Source: Desulfosporosinus youngiae DSM 17734 (GTDB lineage Bacteria > Bacillota > Desulfitobacteriia > Desulfitobacteriales > Desulfitobacteriaceae). From it: a stretch of DNA of 64,000 nt. This document shows positions 8,623 through 18,014 of this stretch, piece after piece (the first letter of the stretch is position 1; each line of letters opens with the position of its first letter). The stretch is from the NCBI RefSeq assembly GCF_000244895.1, contig NZ_CM001441.1, positions 1,488,001-1,552,000 on the forward strand, in the 5' to 3' direction. The notes under the pieces were generated by a model, which did not search any database, was not told the DNA's origin, and saw only the letters and a program-made list of their open reading frames with translations. Both the position numbers and the translations under genes were made by a program.

Positions 8623-9774
8623 TTGAGTTCAATAAAACATCAAATTCTTATGCTGATGATTGGTTCACTGGTTGTCCTGGCAACGACGTTAATCTTCGTA
8701 TTAGGCTGGCATTTGAAACTTCGGGCGGTCGATGCGGCCATCGTCAAAGCTGAAACCGACCTGGCAACCTGCATGGAAATTATTCGTTTAAAAAATCCTG
8801 GTCCCTGGCATGTAAAAGGTGGACTGCTTTACAAAGGGGAAGCTCAAATTTCTCATCAAACAGAACTTGTAGATTATTTAGCGGAACTGACAGGAGATAC
8901 GGTTACTCTTTTTCTTGGGGATACCAGAGTTGCCACGACTGTGCGGAATATACATGGTGAAAGAGCTATCGGAACCAAGGTCTCGGATGCGGTAGCACAA
9001 ACGGTTTTAAAAAATGGGCAGGTTTACCTTGGTGAAGCAAACGTTGTCGGAGAACATTATCAGACGGCTTATGAGCCTATTCGTGATAGCAACGGGGATA
9101 TTATCGGTATCTTTTATGTGGGAATTTCAAGAAGCTATACTCAGGCTTTCATAGTTAATTCGTTGATTCTATTAGCTGTGATTGGCTTAGGAGCGACGTT
9201 AATCGTTGCTTTATTAACTTGGTTCTTCATCCAAAAAGTTATTATTAATCCTCTCCGGGACATTACCCTGGGAACGCGTAATGTGGCTACCGGACATGCC
9301 ACTGGGAAAGTTGATGTCACTGGTCCTAAGGAGATTGGAGATTTGGCGCTTGCCTTTAACCAAATGGTTGAACGTCTGGGTGATATTGCTGATGAAATGA
9401 GTAAGGTTTCCATGCACAGAGACTTGCCCATAGAAAAAGAAACTTCCTCGTCTCAGAAAATCGAAGAGGCAGAAGAAAGTATGACTGAAGTTCAGAAGAA
9501 TAATAATTTCAACTTCAGTCAACAAGTCTTGCCTAAAGGACTAAATGAGCTTACACTCAAGCAAATATTATCCTTTTTATGTGAAACAAACGAACCGGTT
9601 TCGGCTGAAATAGTTGCCGAGGGAGTAAATTTGACCAGAGTTACCGTGCGCAGATATCTGGAGTTTCTGGAACAGGGCAGAGTCGTGACATCTGAATTAA
9701 AATATGGAACTGTAGGGAGACCAGTAAAATTGTTCCATCCGGTGCTTAATCTAAGTATTAAGGATTTTGAGTGA
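8623..9774 (+). CDS. Membrane one-component regulator: Cache sensor, HAMP, C-terminal HTH
   Basis: About 383 residues. An N-terminal membrane helix (ILMLMIGSLVVLATTLIFVLG) is followed by an extracytoplasmic single-Cache-like domain (about 30-175), including YEPIRDSNGDIIGIFYVGIS. A second membrane helix (about 180-205) leads into a HAMP domain (VIINPLRDITLGT to LALAFNQMVERL). After a linker comes a winged-helix HTH of the kind found at the C-terminus of CitB/DcuR response regulators (LTLKQILSFLCET ... VTVRRYLEFLEQG). No kinase, GGDEF or chemotaxis module is present, so the sensor appears wired directly to DNA binding. TTG at 8623 is preferred because the GTG at 8614 abuts the RBS (GAGGAGGTG). 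It precedes the formate dehydrogenase operon, the obvious candidate target. Confidence 0.75.
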   Translation: MSSIKHQILMLMIGSLVVLATTLIFVLGWHLKLRAVDAAIVKAETDLATCMEIIRLKNPGPWHVKGGLLYKGEAQISHQTELVDYLAELTGDTVTLFLGDTRVATTVRNIHGERAIGTKVSDAVAQTVLKNGQVYLGEANVVGEHYQTAYEPIRDSNGDIIGIFYVGISRSYTQAFIVNSLILLAVIGLGATLIVALLTWFFIQKVIINPLRDITLGTRNVATGHATGKVDVTGPKEIGDLALAFNQMVERLGDIADEMSKVSMHRDLPIEKETSSSQKIEEAEESMTEVQKNNNFNFSQQVLPKGLNELTLKQILSFLCETNEPVSAEIVAEGVNLTRVTVRRYLEFLEQGRVVTSELKYGTVGRPVKLFHPVLNLSIKDFE

Positions 9775-9947
9775 ATGTGAGGGGCTTGTTTTCTTAAAAA
9801 AATTTTAATTTACAGAATAGTTTTTTTATTTACTTTATTAACATAATGATGACTAAAGAGGAAAACAGAGATAAGCTTGGAATGGAGTAATTATCAGAAA
9901 ATTCAACTAAGTTGGTTTATGAACATTTAAAAGGGGAGGAAAAAGAG

Positions 9948-12900
9948 ATGGTTGTTTCGCGTCGGAGTTTCTTAAAACTATCAGGGCTTTCCATCGCTGC
10001 GTTAGCTGCCGGCTTGGGATTTGACCCGGCTGCCGCTCAGGCCAAAGGTTATGCTCTAAAAGTTGAAGGATGCCAAAAAATTCCTAGTATTTGTCATTTT
10101 TGCTCAGGTGGATGCGGGATGCTCTTATATGTGAAAGATGGTAAGCTGATTCATCTTGAAGGGGATCCCGATCATCCGACGAATGAAGGAACTCTGTGCC
10201 CGAAAGCGGCAAGTTTACTTAGCGTTGCCAATTCGCCTGATCGTGTAACAAAACCAAGACGCCGGGCACCTGGAGCAGATCATTGGGAGGACATCAGTTG
10301 GGAAGAGGCTTTAGACATTGTTGCCAAAAAAACGAAAGAAGTCAGGGATGCCAGTTGGAAAGCTGCCGATGAGGTTGTCAATGCTAAAACCGGACTGACA
10401 GAAAGCCTGGCGGTCAACCGTGCTGAGGGTATTGCCTTTTTGGGTTCCGCAGAAGTTGACAATGAAGAATCGTACCTGATTAAAAAGTTCTGCGAATTGA
10501 TCGGGACTCCTTATAACGAGCATCAGGCCCGTATATGACACGCTCCTACGGTGGCAAGTTTGTCACCTTCATTTGGCCGGGGTGCCATGACCAATTCCTG
10601 GTCTGATTTAAAAAATGCTGAGGTCTTTTTAATAGCAGGAAGCAACTGTGCAGAAAACCATCCGATTGCCATGAAATGGATAAATAGGGCAAAAGAAAAC
10701 GGTGCCAAAATAATCGTTGTGGACCCACGCTTTACGCGGACTGCCGCCAAAGCTGATATCTTCGCCCAAATCCGTCCGGGAACCGATATTGCCTATCTCG
10801 GCGCAATTATAAATTATATCATTGAGAAGAAATTATATGATGAGAAATATGTTTTAAATTATACTAATGCACTTTTGAAGGTTAATCAAGATTATAAATT
10901 GGAGGATGGTCTCTTTTCCGGTTATGATGCTAAAACGAGGAAGTATTCTACAACGAGTTGGGGCTATCAACTTGGACCCGATAATAAGCCCCTTAAAACC
11001 GATAGTATAGATGATCCCGACAGTGTATTCTCAAAGCTCAAAGTCCACTATTCCAGATATACCTTCGAAACCGCTGAAAAAATCTCGGGGATTCCGGCAG
11101 CAAAAATTCAGGAAATTGCGGACGTCTTTTGTAAAGGAAAACCGGCAAGTATTCTTTATGCCCTGGGAATGACTCAACATACCACAGGCGTGCAAGGGAT
11201 TCGCGCTTATGCCATCATTCAGTTATTGCTGGGCAACATCGGAAAAGCAGGCGGCGGCATTAATGCTCTGCGCGGAGAACCGAATGTTCAGGGTTCGACA
11301 GATATGGCCAACTTGGTCAGTAACTTGCCGGGGTATTTACCGAACCCCATTAATACGGATAAGACCTTGCGTGATTACCTTGTGCGCAATGGGTCGTTCA
11401 ATGAAAGACATCTGGTTGCCCAACTTAAAGCCTGGTTTGGTGAAAACGCTACTAAAGAAAATGACTATGGATTTAACTACTTGCCAAAGAACAATCCCTC
11501 AATCAATGCCACGATCGTTAAACTCTTTGAGATGATGAATAAAGGAGAGTTTAAGCTTCTCTTTAACGTTGGCTCTAATTCGTTGGTTTCTATTCCGGAC
11601 CGAAAGCTGGTTCGTTCAGCTTTGACAAAACTCGATATGCTGGTTGTATCCGACCTTTTTGAAATTGAAACTGCCCAGTTCTGGCGCGAGCCAGGGGTCA
11701 ACCCGGCCGACATTAAGACTGAAGTCATTATGCTCCCCGCAGCGTTCGTCTATGAGAAAGCAGGCAGTATGTCCAATTCTTCCCGTTGGATTCAGTGGAA
11801 AGAAGCTGCGATTAAGCCTCTCGGAGAATCCCTGCCAGATCTTGATATGCTGGACCGCCTCTTCAAGAAAATTCGCAAATTATATGAAGGGAGCACAGAT
11901 CTCAAGGATGCTCCGATCTTAAAGGCCCGTTGGGACTATGGCGAGCATACCAGCGCTTTGAAAGTACTTCAGGAGCTGAGCGGATATGACGAAACGACGG
12001 GTAAGCTCCTGCCGACTATAGGGGATTATCTTAAAGCACCTATCGGTACGGCTTCGACAGGGTGTTGGATCTATGCCGGCGTAACCGGTAATGGAAATCT
12101 TGCGGCTCGCCGCAAGAATGATGACCCCTCAGGCTTGGGACTGTTTAAAGAATGGAGTTTTGCCTGGCCGGGAAATGTTCGTATTCTCTATAACCGGGCT
12201 TCGTGTGACGAATTGGGTCAGCCGGTTGATCCTAAACGCAAACTTATTTGGTGGGATGCGGCAGCCAATGTATGGGCAGGAAATGACGGTGGGGACGTTG
12301 TGGATAAGACGAAGGGACCGGATACGCCTGAAGGTATGCAGAGTTTCCGGATGAATCCTGAGGGTGTAGGGCGGTTGTTTGCAGCCACATATATGAGCGG
12401 ACTTCCCGCAGAACCACCTGCTGATGGATTCCCGCCCATAGGAATACGTCCTGCGGGGTTATGTGTTGACGGACCCTTGCCGGAATTCTATGAACCGACT
12501 GAAAGCCCGACAACGAATATCCTGCATCCCGGGGTTTCAATCAGTCCGGTGGCCGTGATCGTATCGAGTCAGATCGGTAAGGCGGACGAATTCCCCTATG
12601 TTTTGACCACCTATGGAGTCGTTGAGCATTTCTGCGCCGGAGGAATTACACGCAATATTCCCTGGCTTAATGAAATTATGCCGGAACCCTTTGCTGAGAT
12701 CAGTAAAAACCTGGGCAAAAAGATCGGGGTTAAAGAAGGGGATATGGTCGAGGTTTCTTCAGCCCGCGGCAAAATCAAGGTTCGGGCCTTGGTAACGGAC
12801 CGTCTGCAGTCCTATAAAGTCAACGGAAAGGACACCGAAACCATTGGAATGCCATGGAGCTGGGGCTTTGCCTCATTGAGTCCCGGGCCGAGTACCAATG

Positions 12901-12980
12901 AATTAACGATTGCAGCCTTGGATCCTGGAGCCGGTACTCCAGAGTATAAAGTTTGCCTAGTCGATATAAGGAGGGCATAG
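9948..12980 (+). CDS. fdnG: Formate dehydrogenase alpha subunit, selenocysteine-containing, Tat-exported
   Basis: Read through the in-frame TGA at 10536-10538 as selenocysteine, this is a 1010-residue FdnG/FdoG-type catalytic subunit. The Tat signal is SRRSFLKLSGLSIAALAAG. The [4Fe-4S] cysteines are C49, C52, C56 and C84. Sec197 sits in the context HQARI-U-HAPTVASL, where E. coli FdnG also has Sec. Downstream are MGD-binding blocks of the DMSO reductase superfamily. It oxidises formate to CO2 outside the cytoplasmic membrane and passes electrons through the beta and gamma subunits to quinone. Start ATG 9948 follows GGGGAGG. Without recoding the gene would look like two separate ORFs. Confidence 0.95.
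10536..10567 (+). promoter_or_regulatory. Selenocysteine TGA and candidate bacterial SECIS hairpin
   Basis: The TGA at 10536-10538 is followed after 11 bases by a hairpin GGTGGC (10550-10555), loop AAGTTT, GTCACC (10562-10567), with one G-T pair. Bacterial SECIS elements lie immediately 3' of the UGA inside the coding region, so placement is right. The exact fold is by eye. Confidence 0.7.
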
Positions 12981-12982
12981 CT

Positions 12983-13765
12983 ATGACAAGAAAAATGGTT
13001 TTTGTCGACACTTCAAAATGTACGGGGTGTAAAGCTTGCTCTGTAGCTTGTAAGGAATGGAACGAGCTTCCGGCGGAGAAAACTCAGTTGGTTACCAGTT
13101 ATCAAACTCAAAAGGATTTTACACCGACAACCTGGACTTATATGACCTTCATCGAAAAATACGAAAATCAAACAATGAATTGGTTCATGCGCAAGGCACA
13201 ATGCTTTCACTGCGCCGACCCTGCCTGTATGAAGGCCTGTTCTTCCAGTGCAATTACTCAGACAGAGTCGGGGTATGTTTTAATTAATCAGGACAAATGC
13301 ATTGGCTGCGGGTATTGTGTTGAGAACTGTCCTTTTGGGGTCCCGAAGGTCGACCCGGTCAAGAAAAAATCCTATAAATGTACGGGGTGTATCGAGAGAG
13401 TTGAAAATAACCTATTGCCGGCTTGTGTTCAAACCTGTCAGCCGGGTGCTTTAAGTTTCGGAGAACGTGATGCTATGTTGCTTCAAGCAAAGATGCGCCT
13501 TGCTGAGGTGAAAACGACGCATCCTAAGGCCCAGCTTTACGGGGAAAAGGAAATGGGTGGTATGACCTTTCTTTACTTGTTGCTCGACAGTCCCGAGGTT
13601 TATAGTCTTCCGGCTAATCCGACCGTTCCGCTTTCTCTGACTCTGTGGAAAGATGTGATTCGTCCGGTTGGCAGTGTTGCTGTAGGCGGTGCTGCTGCGG
13701 CCGTTGTTTTTGGGGTTTTTGCTAACCTCTTAAAGGGAAACTATAAAGGAGGAGGGAAAGCCTAA
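12983..13765 (+). CDS. fdnH: Formate dehydrogenase beta subunit (four [4Fe-4S] clusters)
   Basis: 260 residues. Four cysteine clusters of the FdnH/DmsB type are visible: CTGCKACSVACKEW near the N-terminus, CFHCADPACMKAC, CIGCGYCVENCPFG, and CTGCIERVENNLLPACVQTC. A single hydrophobic helix near the C-terminus (VAVGGAAAAVVFGVFANLL) anchors it in the membrane. It relays electrons from the catalytic subunit to the cytochrome. ATG 12983 follows AAGGAGGG just 2 bp after the alpha stop codon. The stop overlaps the next start by one base (TAATG), indicating translational coupling. Confidence 0.95.
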   Translation: MTRKMVFVDTSKCTGCKACSVACKEWNELPAEKTQLVTSYQTQKDFTPTTWTYMTFIEKYENQTMNWFMRKAQCFHCADPACMKACSSSAITQTESGYVLINQDKCIGCGYCVENCPFGVPKVDPVKKKSYKCTGCIERVENNLLPACVQTCQPGALSFGERDAMLLQAKMRLAEVKTTHPKAQLYGEKEMGGMTFLYLLLDSPEVYSLPANPTVPLSLTLWKDVIRPVGSVAVGGAAAAVVFGVFANLLKGNYKGGGKA

Positions 13766-14466
13766 TGGCACCTAACGTTGAAACAGGAAATAAAGCGCCG
13801 AAACGAATTGTTGGAGACAAGGTTTTGCGGTTTACTAAAGGAGAACGCCTTAGTCATTGGGTTCATGCGGTTTCTTTCTTTGTTTTGCTTTTTACCGGCC
13901 TGGGGGTTTACAGTACGTTTTTTCAGCCGGCAATGGCTATTTTCGGGGGAATTCATGTTGCTCAGGTGATTCATCGTATTGCAGCTATTTTCTTTGTGGT
14001 CGTGGTTGGGTTGCTTTTCTTTATCGGAAACCCCAGGTTTCATTGGCGATGGTTAAAGTTTACCTTTAACTTTACGAAATCAGATTTGCAGCATGTCAGT
14101 GCCTTTCCCAAAGAATTCTTCGGCGGACATGGAAACTATCCCCCCCAGGACAAGTACAATGGGGGAGAAAAAATTAATTCCTTAATCACGATCTTTGGCA
14201 CGATTTTCATTACTCTTAGTGGTATTGTCATGTGGTGGGCACCGCATTTTCCGCCGGGTTTGGTTCGGTGGGCTTATCCGGTCCATGATCTTTCCATGTT
14301 TATTATGACCGCAGCTGCTCTGGGACATATATATTTGAGTCTCTTACACCCGGATTCCAGAGTTGCTATGTCCGGCATGCTCAATGGTTATGTGCCGGCA
14401 AAGTTTGCTCAGGCCCATCATGCTAAATGGTATGAACGACTGAAAAATGAGCAGCAGAATCTCTAA
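13765..14466 (+). CDS. fdnI: Formate dehydrogenase gamma subunit, cytochrome b
   Basis: 233 residues, four transmembrane helices and the histidines that ligate two b hemes in the FdnI family: RLSHWVHAVSFFVLLFTG, HVAQVIHRIAAIFF and MFIMTAAALGHIYLSL. Between helices 2 and 3 there is a cytoplasmic loop with FNFTKSDLQHV. It reduces quinone with formate-derived electrons. It is coupled to the beta subunit by a one-base overlap. Confidence 0.92.
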   Translation: MAPNVETGNKAPKRIVGDKVLRFTKGERLSHWVHAVSFFVLLFTGLGVYSTFFQPAMAIFGGIHVAQVIHRIAAIFFVVVVGLLFFIGNPRFHWRWLKFTFNFTKSDLQHVSAFPKEFFGGHGNYPPQDKYNGGEKINSLITIFGTIFITLSGIVMWWAPHFPPGLVRWAYPVHDLSMFIMTAAALGHIYLSLLHPDSRVAMSGMLNGYVPAKFAQAHHAKWYERLKNEQQNL

Positions 14467-14489
14467 TAGATGGTGAGGAGAGGTCCTTC

Positions 14490-15245
14490 ATGAATAACAA
14501 CCTTAAAATGAAGCAGTCAGGAGAAACTATGACGGACAACGCCTTGCAGATGTATAACCTCCTTAAGCAAGAAGTCAGGCAATGGCAGGCCGAGCGAGGT
14601 GCGTTCTGGACCGAAAGGCTCAGCCCTGCCCGGGTCCCCCCGTACTATCCGGTCAAGGGGTTACCTGAGAATGCGATTCTGGAATTATGCCAAAGGTTAA
14701 ACCATGTCAGTGATACTGTAGTCGGCGATATTGAATTATTGGAAACCTGGAAGAAATTTAAAGCCTTTCGGCTTGTGACTAACGCGGAACTCTACAGCCG
14801 TTTGCAGCTCGCCTTATGCGGCGTTGCTCAGATGTTTCAAGAGACAATGGTTAAAACGGAAAGTAGTTCAGCGAATAGCCAATCCGCTCAAAGCCTGACA
14901 TGTCCAATCTGTGGAGAGCCGGCGGGGGTATCCGTTCTTTCTCCGCCTGATGGTAAACGGTTCTTGCATTGTTTGATATGCGAACATGAATGGTTGGCTA
15001 AGCGCGTGGGATGCATTCGCTGCGGGACTGAGGAGGCTTCGAAATTAAACTATCTCAAGTCAGAGGAGTACCCGGGCACAGAGATGGTTATCTGCCAGGC
15101 TTGTGGTCAGTATTCCAAGGAATATGATTTGCGCGTGATGAATGTTGAGGATGTTAATTGGGAAACGATCAGGACTCTTCCTCTGGATTATGCAGCAGAA
15201 AGCTGGCTGGCTGAACAGGCTCAATTGCTAGGCAAGGTTCAGTAA
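14490..15245 (+). CDS. fdhE: FdhE-type formate dehydrogenase accessory protein
   Basis: 251 residues with the FdhE pattern of paired zinc-ribbon CxxC motifs in the C-terminal half: CPICGEPAG, CLICEHEW, CIRCGTEEASK and CQACGQYSKEYDLR. FdhE is needed to make Tat-exported formate dehydrogenases active and interacts with the catalytic subunit in E. coli. ATG 14490 follows GAGGAGAGG, 23 bp after the gamma gene. It closes the operon and is followed by a strong terminator. Confidence 0.9.
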   Translation: MNNNLKMKQSGETMTDNALQMYNLLKQEVRQWQAERGAFWTERLSPARVPPYYPVKGLPENAILELCQRLNHVSDTVVGDIELLETWKKFKAFRLVTNAELYSRLQLALCGVAQMFQETMVKTESSSANSQSAQSLTCPICGEPAGVSVLSPPDGKRFLHCLICEHEWLAKRVGCIRCGTEEASKLNYLKSEEYPGTEMVICQACGQYSKEYDLRVMNVEDVNWETIRTLPLDYAAESWLAEQAQLLGKVQ

Positions 15246-15336
15246 GCATCCTCCTTGGGGGGGATCTCCGAAGCAAAAAGGATGTCCGAGGCGGCTGAAC
15301 TTGGCTGCTTCGGACAATGATCTAAATAATAATGAC

Positions 15337-15370
15337 AGCAGCCTTAACCGGCTGCTTATTTTTCTTTTGG
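15337..15370 (+). terminator. Terminator of the formate dehydrogenase operon
   Basis: AGCAGCC-TTAACC-GGCTGCT followed by TATTTTTCTTTT. A second weaker hairpin (GTCCGAGGCGGC with GCTGCTTCGGAC) precedes it at about 15283-15315. Confidence 0.85.
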
Positions 15371-15473
15371 ACATATTTAAAAGAAATGATACTCATGATT
15401 CCGGAATAAAAGACCATGGGGTTGGGATACTAACTGGCATGAGTACCTTTGATCAGGAAAGGAGAGGTTTTTA

Positions 15474-17675
15474 TTGGATACGAATAACTCCGTGGATACC
15501 GGCAGGAAAAAGATGGATCAGCTCAGTCCCTATCTGGAGAATGATATGGGGCAGAAAGCAACCACCGACAACGGGCTCAAGATCTCCAATACCGATGATT
15601 CTCTGAAGCTGGGTGAACGAGGGCCTACGTTGCTGGAGGACTTCCATTTCCGCCAGAAGATTACTCATTTCGATCATGAGCGTATCCCTGAACGGGTAGT
15701 CCATGCCCGCGGATTTGGCGCTCATGGCTTTTTCCAGCTCTACGAATCCATGTCCGAGTACACGAAGGCTAAATTCCTGCAGGACCCCAATCTGACAACC
15801 CCGGTGTTTGTGCGGTTTTCAACGGTCGTCGGCTCACGGGGATCGGCTGATACCGTGCGCGATGTGCGCGGCTTTGCCACTAAGTTTTACACCGAAGACG
15901 GGAATCTTGATATTGTGGGCAATAATATCCCGGTCTTCTTCATTCAGGATGCCATCAAATTCCCTGACATAGTTCATGCCATTAAGCCTGAACCCCATAA
16001 TGAAGTGCCCCAGGCAACCTCTGCCCACGATACCTTCTGGGATTTCGTGGTCAACACACCGGAAACAGCCCATATGGTCATGTGGCTCATGTCGGATCGT
16101 GCTATTCCCCGGAGCTTCCGCATGATGGAGGGATTTGGGGTTAATACCTTCCGGTTGATCAATGCTCAGGGCCAGGCGCGGTTTGTAAAATTCCACTGGA
16201 AGCCGCTGTTGGGCGTCCATTCCCTCCTGCGTGACGAAGCGCAACGACTCTCGGGCAAGGACCCGGATTTCCATCGCCGCGACCTGTGGGACGCCATTGA
16301 ACAGGGCAATTACCCCGAATATGAGCTGGGGGTACAGATCATTGAAGAAAGCCAGGAATTCAGTTTTGACTTTGATATTCTCGATCCAACCAAAGTCTGG
16401 CCTGAGGAATTGATTCCGGTTAAAATCATCGGCAAGATGACCCTTAACAAAAATGTGGATAATTTCTTTGCTGAGACGGAACAGGTGGCTTTCTGCCCAG
16501 CCAACATCGTTCCCGGCATTGATTTCAGCAATGACCCGCTCTTGCAGGGACGCTTATTTTCTTACGAAGATACGCAGCTGAGCCGCTTAGGCGGGCCCAA
16601 CTTCCGGCAGATTCCCATTAACCGCCCGGTGGTACCGGTACATAATGACCAGCGCGACGGCGGCCATCAGATGAGAATTCATCAGGGCAATGTCAGTTAT
16701 TTCCCCAATATGCTGGCGCAAAATTCCCCTTCTCCGGCTGACGAGGCCGAAGGCGGCTTTGTTCATTATGCCGAACGGGTTGACGCTCATAAGGTGCGCG
16801 CCCGCAGTCAGAGCTTTAGGGATCATTTCCGGCAGGCCACGCTGTTCTGGAACAGTATGTCTCCAACGGAAAAAGCTCATATTGTCGATGCCTTTCATTA
16901 TGAGGCCGGCAGTGTCAAAAATAAAGAGGTTAAACAGGCTGTAGCCGATATGTTCGCCCATGTCGCCCCCGAGCTGGGAGAACAGATTGCCGTGGGCATC
17001 GGTGTGAACCGGCCTCCGTCGGTGCCGGCCAACGATATGAAAGCCTCTTCAGCGGCACTCAGCCAGGAAAATACCATAAAATCGGCCAGAACCAGAAAAG
17101 TCGCTGTGCTGGTGGAAAACGGCTTCTGCCCGCTGGCGGTTAATACCATGCTCAATGAGCTTAAAGCGGCCGGTGCGGTTGCCGAGACTGTCAGCAGCAG
17201 CCTGGCACCCATTACCGGCAAGGATGGTACCATGTTGGAGCCGAATAAATCCTTTGTAACCACCAGCTCCCTGGTCTATGACGCCGTTTTTATTCCCGGC
17301 GGAGCCAATCATGCCGACGCCATTTCCCAAAATATTGATGTCAGGTTGTTTATTAACGAAGCCTTGCGCCATATGAAGACCGTTGGTGCCGCGGACGAGG
17401 CGGCTGAGCTGCTTTTGATGACAGATGCGGCCGGGTTGATTTCCAACTTTACAGGCTCTGAAGGTACACCCTGGGTTAATCAGGGGGTTGTACTGATTCA
17501 GGGAGCGGACAATCTTCAGCCTTATTGTGCGGAATTTATAAACCAGCTGTCCGGGCACAGGCATTGGGGCAGACTTATTGATTATCCTATCACAGCTGCG
17601 GCAGAGCCACTCAATCCCGGGGTATTCTCCAAACCGCCCGACAATATGCAAGAGGATCAGGGCAGGATGCATTAG
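15474..17675 (+). CDS. katE: Large-subunit (clade 2, HPII-like) catalase with C-terminal class I amidotransferase-like domain
   Basis: 733 residues, the size of large catalases. The catalytic His is in RVVHARGFGAHGFF, the catalytic Asn in DIVGNNIPVFFIQDA, and the heme-ligating Tyr in RLFSYEDTQLSRLG. From about residue 545 there is an extra flavodoxin-like domain of the DJ-1/PfpI type (KVAVLVENGFCPLAV, VFIPGGANHAD, LMTDAAGLI), as in E. coli KatE. It converts hydrogen peroxide to water and oxygen, useful for an anaerobe under oxygen exposure. Start is TTG at 15474 with AGGAAAGGAGAGG upstream. Base composition is slightly richer in GC than the neighbours. Confidence 0.96.
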   Translation: MDTNNSVDTGRKKMDQLSPYLENDMGQKATTDNGLKISNTDDSLKLGERGPTLLEDFHFRQKITHFDHERIPERVVHARGFGAHGFFQLYESMSEYTKAKFLQDPNLTTPVFVRFSTVVGSRGSADTVRDVRGFATKFYTEDGNLDIVGNNIPVFFIQDAIKFPDIVHAIKPEPHNEVPQATSAHDTFWDFVVNTPETAHMVMWLMSDRAIPRSFRMMEGFGVNTFRLINAQGQARFVKFHWKPLLGVHSLLRDEAQRLSGKDPDFHRRDLWDAIEQGNYPEYELGVQIIEESQEFSFDFDILDPTKVWPEELIPVKIIGKMTLNKNVDNFFAETEQVAFCPANIVPGIDFSNDPLLQGRLFSYEDTQLSRLGGPNFRQIPINRPVVPVHNDQRDGGHQMRIHQGNVSYFPNMLAQNSPSPADEAEGGFVHYAERVDAHKVRARSQSFRDHFRQATLFWNSMSPTEKAHIVDAFHYEAGSVKNKEVKQAVADMFAHVAPELGEQIAVGIGVNRPPSVPANDMKASSAALSQENTIKSARTRKVAVLVENGFCPLAVNTMLNELKAAGAVAETVSSSLAPITGKDGTMLEPNKSFVTTSSLVYDAVFIPGGANHADAISQNIDVRLFINEALRHMKTVGAADEAAELLLMTDAAGLISNFTGSEGTPWVNQGVVLIQGADNLQPYCAEFINQLSGHRHWGRLIDYPITAAAEPLNPGVFSKPPDNMQEDQGRMH

Positions 17676-17684
17676 GAAAGGATA

Positions 17685-17812
17685 AAGGTCCGGGGACAGT
17701 GAGTATGTCCCCGGACCTTGTTAACTTGCTTGCGGGTCTGGGGATTCTTCTGCATGTCTTTAGTCTTTTTTCAGAGCAGTTATCCGTTGTTTTAGGCAAT
17801 GGATAACTGCTT
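17685..17812 (+). terminator. Two hairpins downstream of the catalase gene
   Basis: A perfect 13-bp stem AAGGTCCGGGGAC / GTCCCCGGACCTT (17685-17697, 17707-17719) without a strong T-tract. A second stem pairs AGCAGTTATCC with GGATAACTGCT (about 17776-17812) and is followed by TTGC. The remaining 17813-18014 shows no gene. Confidence 0.65.
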
Positions 17813-18014
17813 TGCTGTGTGCTCCAGGAAATCCCTGATTTTAAAAGATCTGTAATTGAGTGTGAATTGGAAGGTATATACAGGCTGGATGTGGAATTTT
17901 AATATAATATAGCCACCGCGCACAGGGCGTAGGTCATGTTTATCTGTAAAGTTATGCCGGGAAAGGTTATGAGGGTAATGAATTATTTAATCTATTGGCA
18001 GAGGGGGATGTCTT

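Noticed and set aside
17049-17672. 207-codon minus-strand frame within the catalase gene
   Set aside because: Fully antisense to the catalase C-terminal domain; no independent signals.
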